Part shown: positions 7,005 to 7,595 of the stretch, in pieces | How positions within the stretch are numbered: position 1 is the first letter of the stretch | How the letters are laid out: each line of letters begins with the position of its first letter | From: UBA6901 sp964355495 | GTDB taxonomy: Bacteria; Pseudomonadota; Gammaproteobacteria; Acidiferrobacterales; UBA6901 | NCBI GenBank assembly: GCA_964355495.1 | Contig: CAYHES010000118.1 | Location: 1 to 7,595, forward strand | Length of the DNA: 7,595 nt | Reading direction: 5' to 3' | Notes under the pieces: generated by a model | The model's database searches: none | What the model was told of the DNA's origin: nothing | Seen by the model: only the letters and a program-made list of their open reading frames with translations | Program-made: the position numbers and the translations under genes

Positions 7005-7032
7005 ACCGGCCGGCCTTGCCGGGTCGGCCGGT
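7005..7032. repeat. GC-rich hairpin downstream of lon
   Basis: ACCGGCCG (7005-7012) and CGGCCGGT (7025-7032) form a perfect 8-bp stem with a 12-base loop, 18 bases after the lon stop codon. It has no following T run, so it is at best a weak or rho-assisted terminator. Its position suggests it marks the 3' end of the lon transcript. Confidence 0.5.
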
Positions 7033-7055
7033 TGGCAGACCAGATTGTACATTTC

Positions 7056-7085
7056 TTGACAAGCCCTTCACGCACTGGCTAGATA
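7056..7085 (+). promoter_or_regulatory. sigma70 promoter candidate for hupB
   Basis: TTGACA (7056-7061) is a perfect -35 box. The best -10 match after 18 bases is TAGATA (7080-7085), only 3/6 to consensus. Transcription would begin near 7092, leaving a hupB leader of about 115 bases. The strong -35 with a poor -10 suggests either activator help or a misplaced -10 call. Confidence 0.5.
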
Positions 7086-7148
7086 GCCACGGCATGCGTG
7101 TTCCTGTGTTCTCCACACGCCGCTTGATTCATCAACAATAATATCCGC

Positions 7149-7170
7149 GACCAGAAATCCGTTTCCGGTC
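7149..7170 (+). other. Leader hairpin before hupB
   Basis: GACC-A-GAAA (7149-7157) pairs with TTTC-C-GGTC (7162-7170) through eight base pairs with one A-C mismatch, closing a four-base TCCG loop. A weaker 6-bp stem (GCGTGT 7096-7101 with ACACGC 7115-7120) precedes it. Both would lie in the hupB leader, and the ribosome site GGGGA (7195-7199) stays outside them. Confidence 0.4.
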
Positions 7171-7206
7171 TGTGGATGCAGCCAACACACCACTGGGGAT
7201 AACGAC

Positions 7207-7479
7207 ATGAACAAGGCAGAACTCATCGAGAAGGTGGCGGTTGCCGCCGAACTGAACAAGGCATCCGCAACACGCGCTGTAGAAGCGGTGCTGGAGAATA
7301 TCGCCGCGACGCTCAAGAACGGTGAGCAGGTTACTCTCTCCGGGTTCGGAAATTTTTCTGTGACAACGCGTGCCGCACGCACCGGCCGTAACCCCCGCAC
7401 CGGCGAGTCCATCGCCATCCCGGCATCGAAAAACCCGAAATTCAAGGCTGGCAAAGGCCTGAAGGATACCGTAAACTAG
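7207..7479 (+). CDS. hupB: DNA-binding protein HU-beta
   Basis: HU is a small dimeric nucleoid protein that binds and bends DNA with little sequence preference and helps compact the chromosome. The 90-residue product has the same length as E. coli HupB. It begins MNKAELIEKVA and has the hydrophobic core motif GFGNF (46-50). It carries the family signature in the DNA-gripping beta arm, RAARTGRNPRTGE (55-67), with Pro63 at the tip that inserts between bases. It ends KGLKDTVN, as in E. coli KALKDAVN. GGGGA (7195-7199) lies seven bases before the start. It follows lon by 220 bases with a separate candidate promoter, the standard gammaproteobacterial order. HU-beta is a known Lon substrate in E. 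coli, so the neighbours may also be functionally linked. No intrinsic terminator is seen before the next tRNA gene. Confidence 0.98.
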   Translation: MNKAELIEKVAVAAELNKASATRAVEAVLENIAATLKNGEQVTLSGFGNFSVTTRAARTGRNPRTGESIAIPASKNPKFKAGKGLKDTVN

Positions 7480-7510
7480 CGCGGCTTTATGGGGGATACT
7501 TCTTTAGGTA

Positions 7511-7538
7511 AAGGGGATTTTCTTAAGGGGATTCTCTC
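7511..7538. repeat. 14-bp tandem duplication before tRNA-Val
   Basis: Two adjacent 14-base units (7511-7524 and 7525-7538) both begin AAGGGGATT and differ at two positions near their ends. They end two bases before tRNA-Val. No hairpin with a T tract is visible between hupB and the tRNA, so the tRNA may be read from the hupB promoter and released by RNA processing. Confidence 0.6.
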
Positions 7539-7540
7539 AA

Positions 7541-7595
7541 GGGTGCTTAGCTCAGCGGTAGAGCGTCGCCTTTACACGGCGCTGGTCGGGGGTTC
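7541..7595 (+). tRNA. tRNA-Val, anticodon UAC (partial, runs off the end)
   Basis: The first 55 bases of a class I tRNA are present. The acceptor 5' strand is GGGTGCT (7541-7547) and the D arm is GCTCAGCGGTAGAGC. The anticodon arm holds loop TTTACAC (7571-7577), whose bases 7573-7575 give anticodon UAC for valine GUA. The T stem begins with GGGGG (7588-7592) followed by TTC. The 3' half lies beyond the window. The outermost anticodon-stem pair would be T7566-C7582, a mismatch. A tRNA-Val gene after hupB is common in gammaproteobacteria, often followed by tRNA-Asp. Confidence 0.93.

Noticed and set aside
4392..7052. A long open frame of 886 codons on the minus strand opposite lon
   Set aside because: It is antisense to a clear lon gene. 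Its His/Leu/Arg-rich translation is typical of a frame read against GC-rich coding DNA, and it has no recognisable domain.

Overview
The window is a bacterial chromosomal segment carrying the conserved protein-quality-control block tig - clpP - clpX - lon - hupB, all on the plus strand. It is preceded by a leucine tRNA gene and ends inside a valine tRNA gene. The gene order, the close match of every protein to its Escherichia coli counterpart as I recall those sequences, and the high GC of the coding regions point to a gammaproteobacterium. The repeat-rich spacers and protein details suggest a lineage outside the enterics, but I cannot name a genus from the sequence alone.

Layout. Bases 1-33 hold the intrinsic terminator of an upstream unit that lies outside the window. 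Bases 34-251 hold no gene: there is a 49-bp repeat core, a second small palindrome and a candidate stringent-type promoter for tRNA-Leu(UAG) at 252-336. Bases 337-636 also lack a gene. They contain a GC-rich hairpin, a second inverted copy of the repeat core, a G-rich tail with G-quadruplex potential, a good sigma70 promoter for tig and a terminator-like hairpin sitting on its start site. tig (637-1950) and clpP (1983-2612) are 32 bp apart and look like one operon.

The clpP-clpX spacer (2613-3026) is the most unusual part. A 176-bp non-coding element with 24-bp terminal inverted repeats and a 9-bp flanking duplication (a MITE-like insertion) begins eight bases after the clpP stop codon. It is followed by four copies of a roughly 35-bp tandem repeat, each built around a 10-bp palindrome, and then by candidate sigma70 and sigma32 promoters just ahead of clpX (3027-4325). 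The clpX-lon spacer holds a strong 12-bp-stem hairpin, a partial copy of the same motif about 100 bp further on, and a candidate sigma32 promoter for lon (4557-6986). A candidate promoter and structured leader precede hupB (7207-7479). A short spacer with a 14-bp tandem duplication leads to tRNA-Val(UAC).

How the genes work together. Trigger factor meets nascent chains at the ribosome. ClpX unfolds tagged or misfolded substrates and feeds them to ClpP. Lon degrades damaged and regulatory proteins. HU compacts DNA and is itself a known Lon substrate in E. coli. The coding genes look ordinary and intact. The novelty lies in the spacers, where mobile and repetitive DNA has separated clpX from clpP and may have altered their joint expression. 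I found no previously undescribed multi-gene system.
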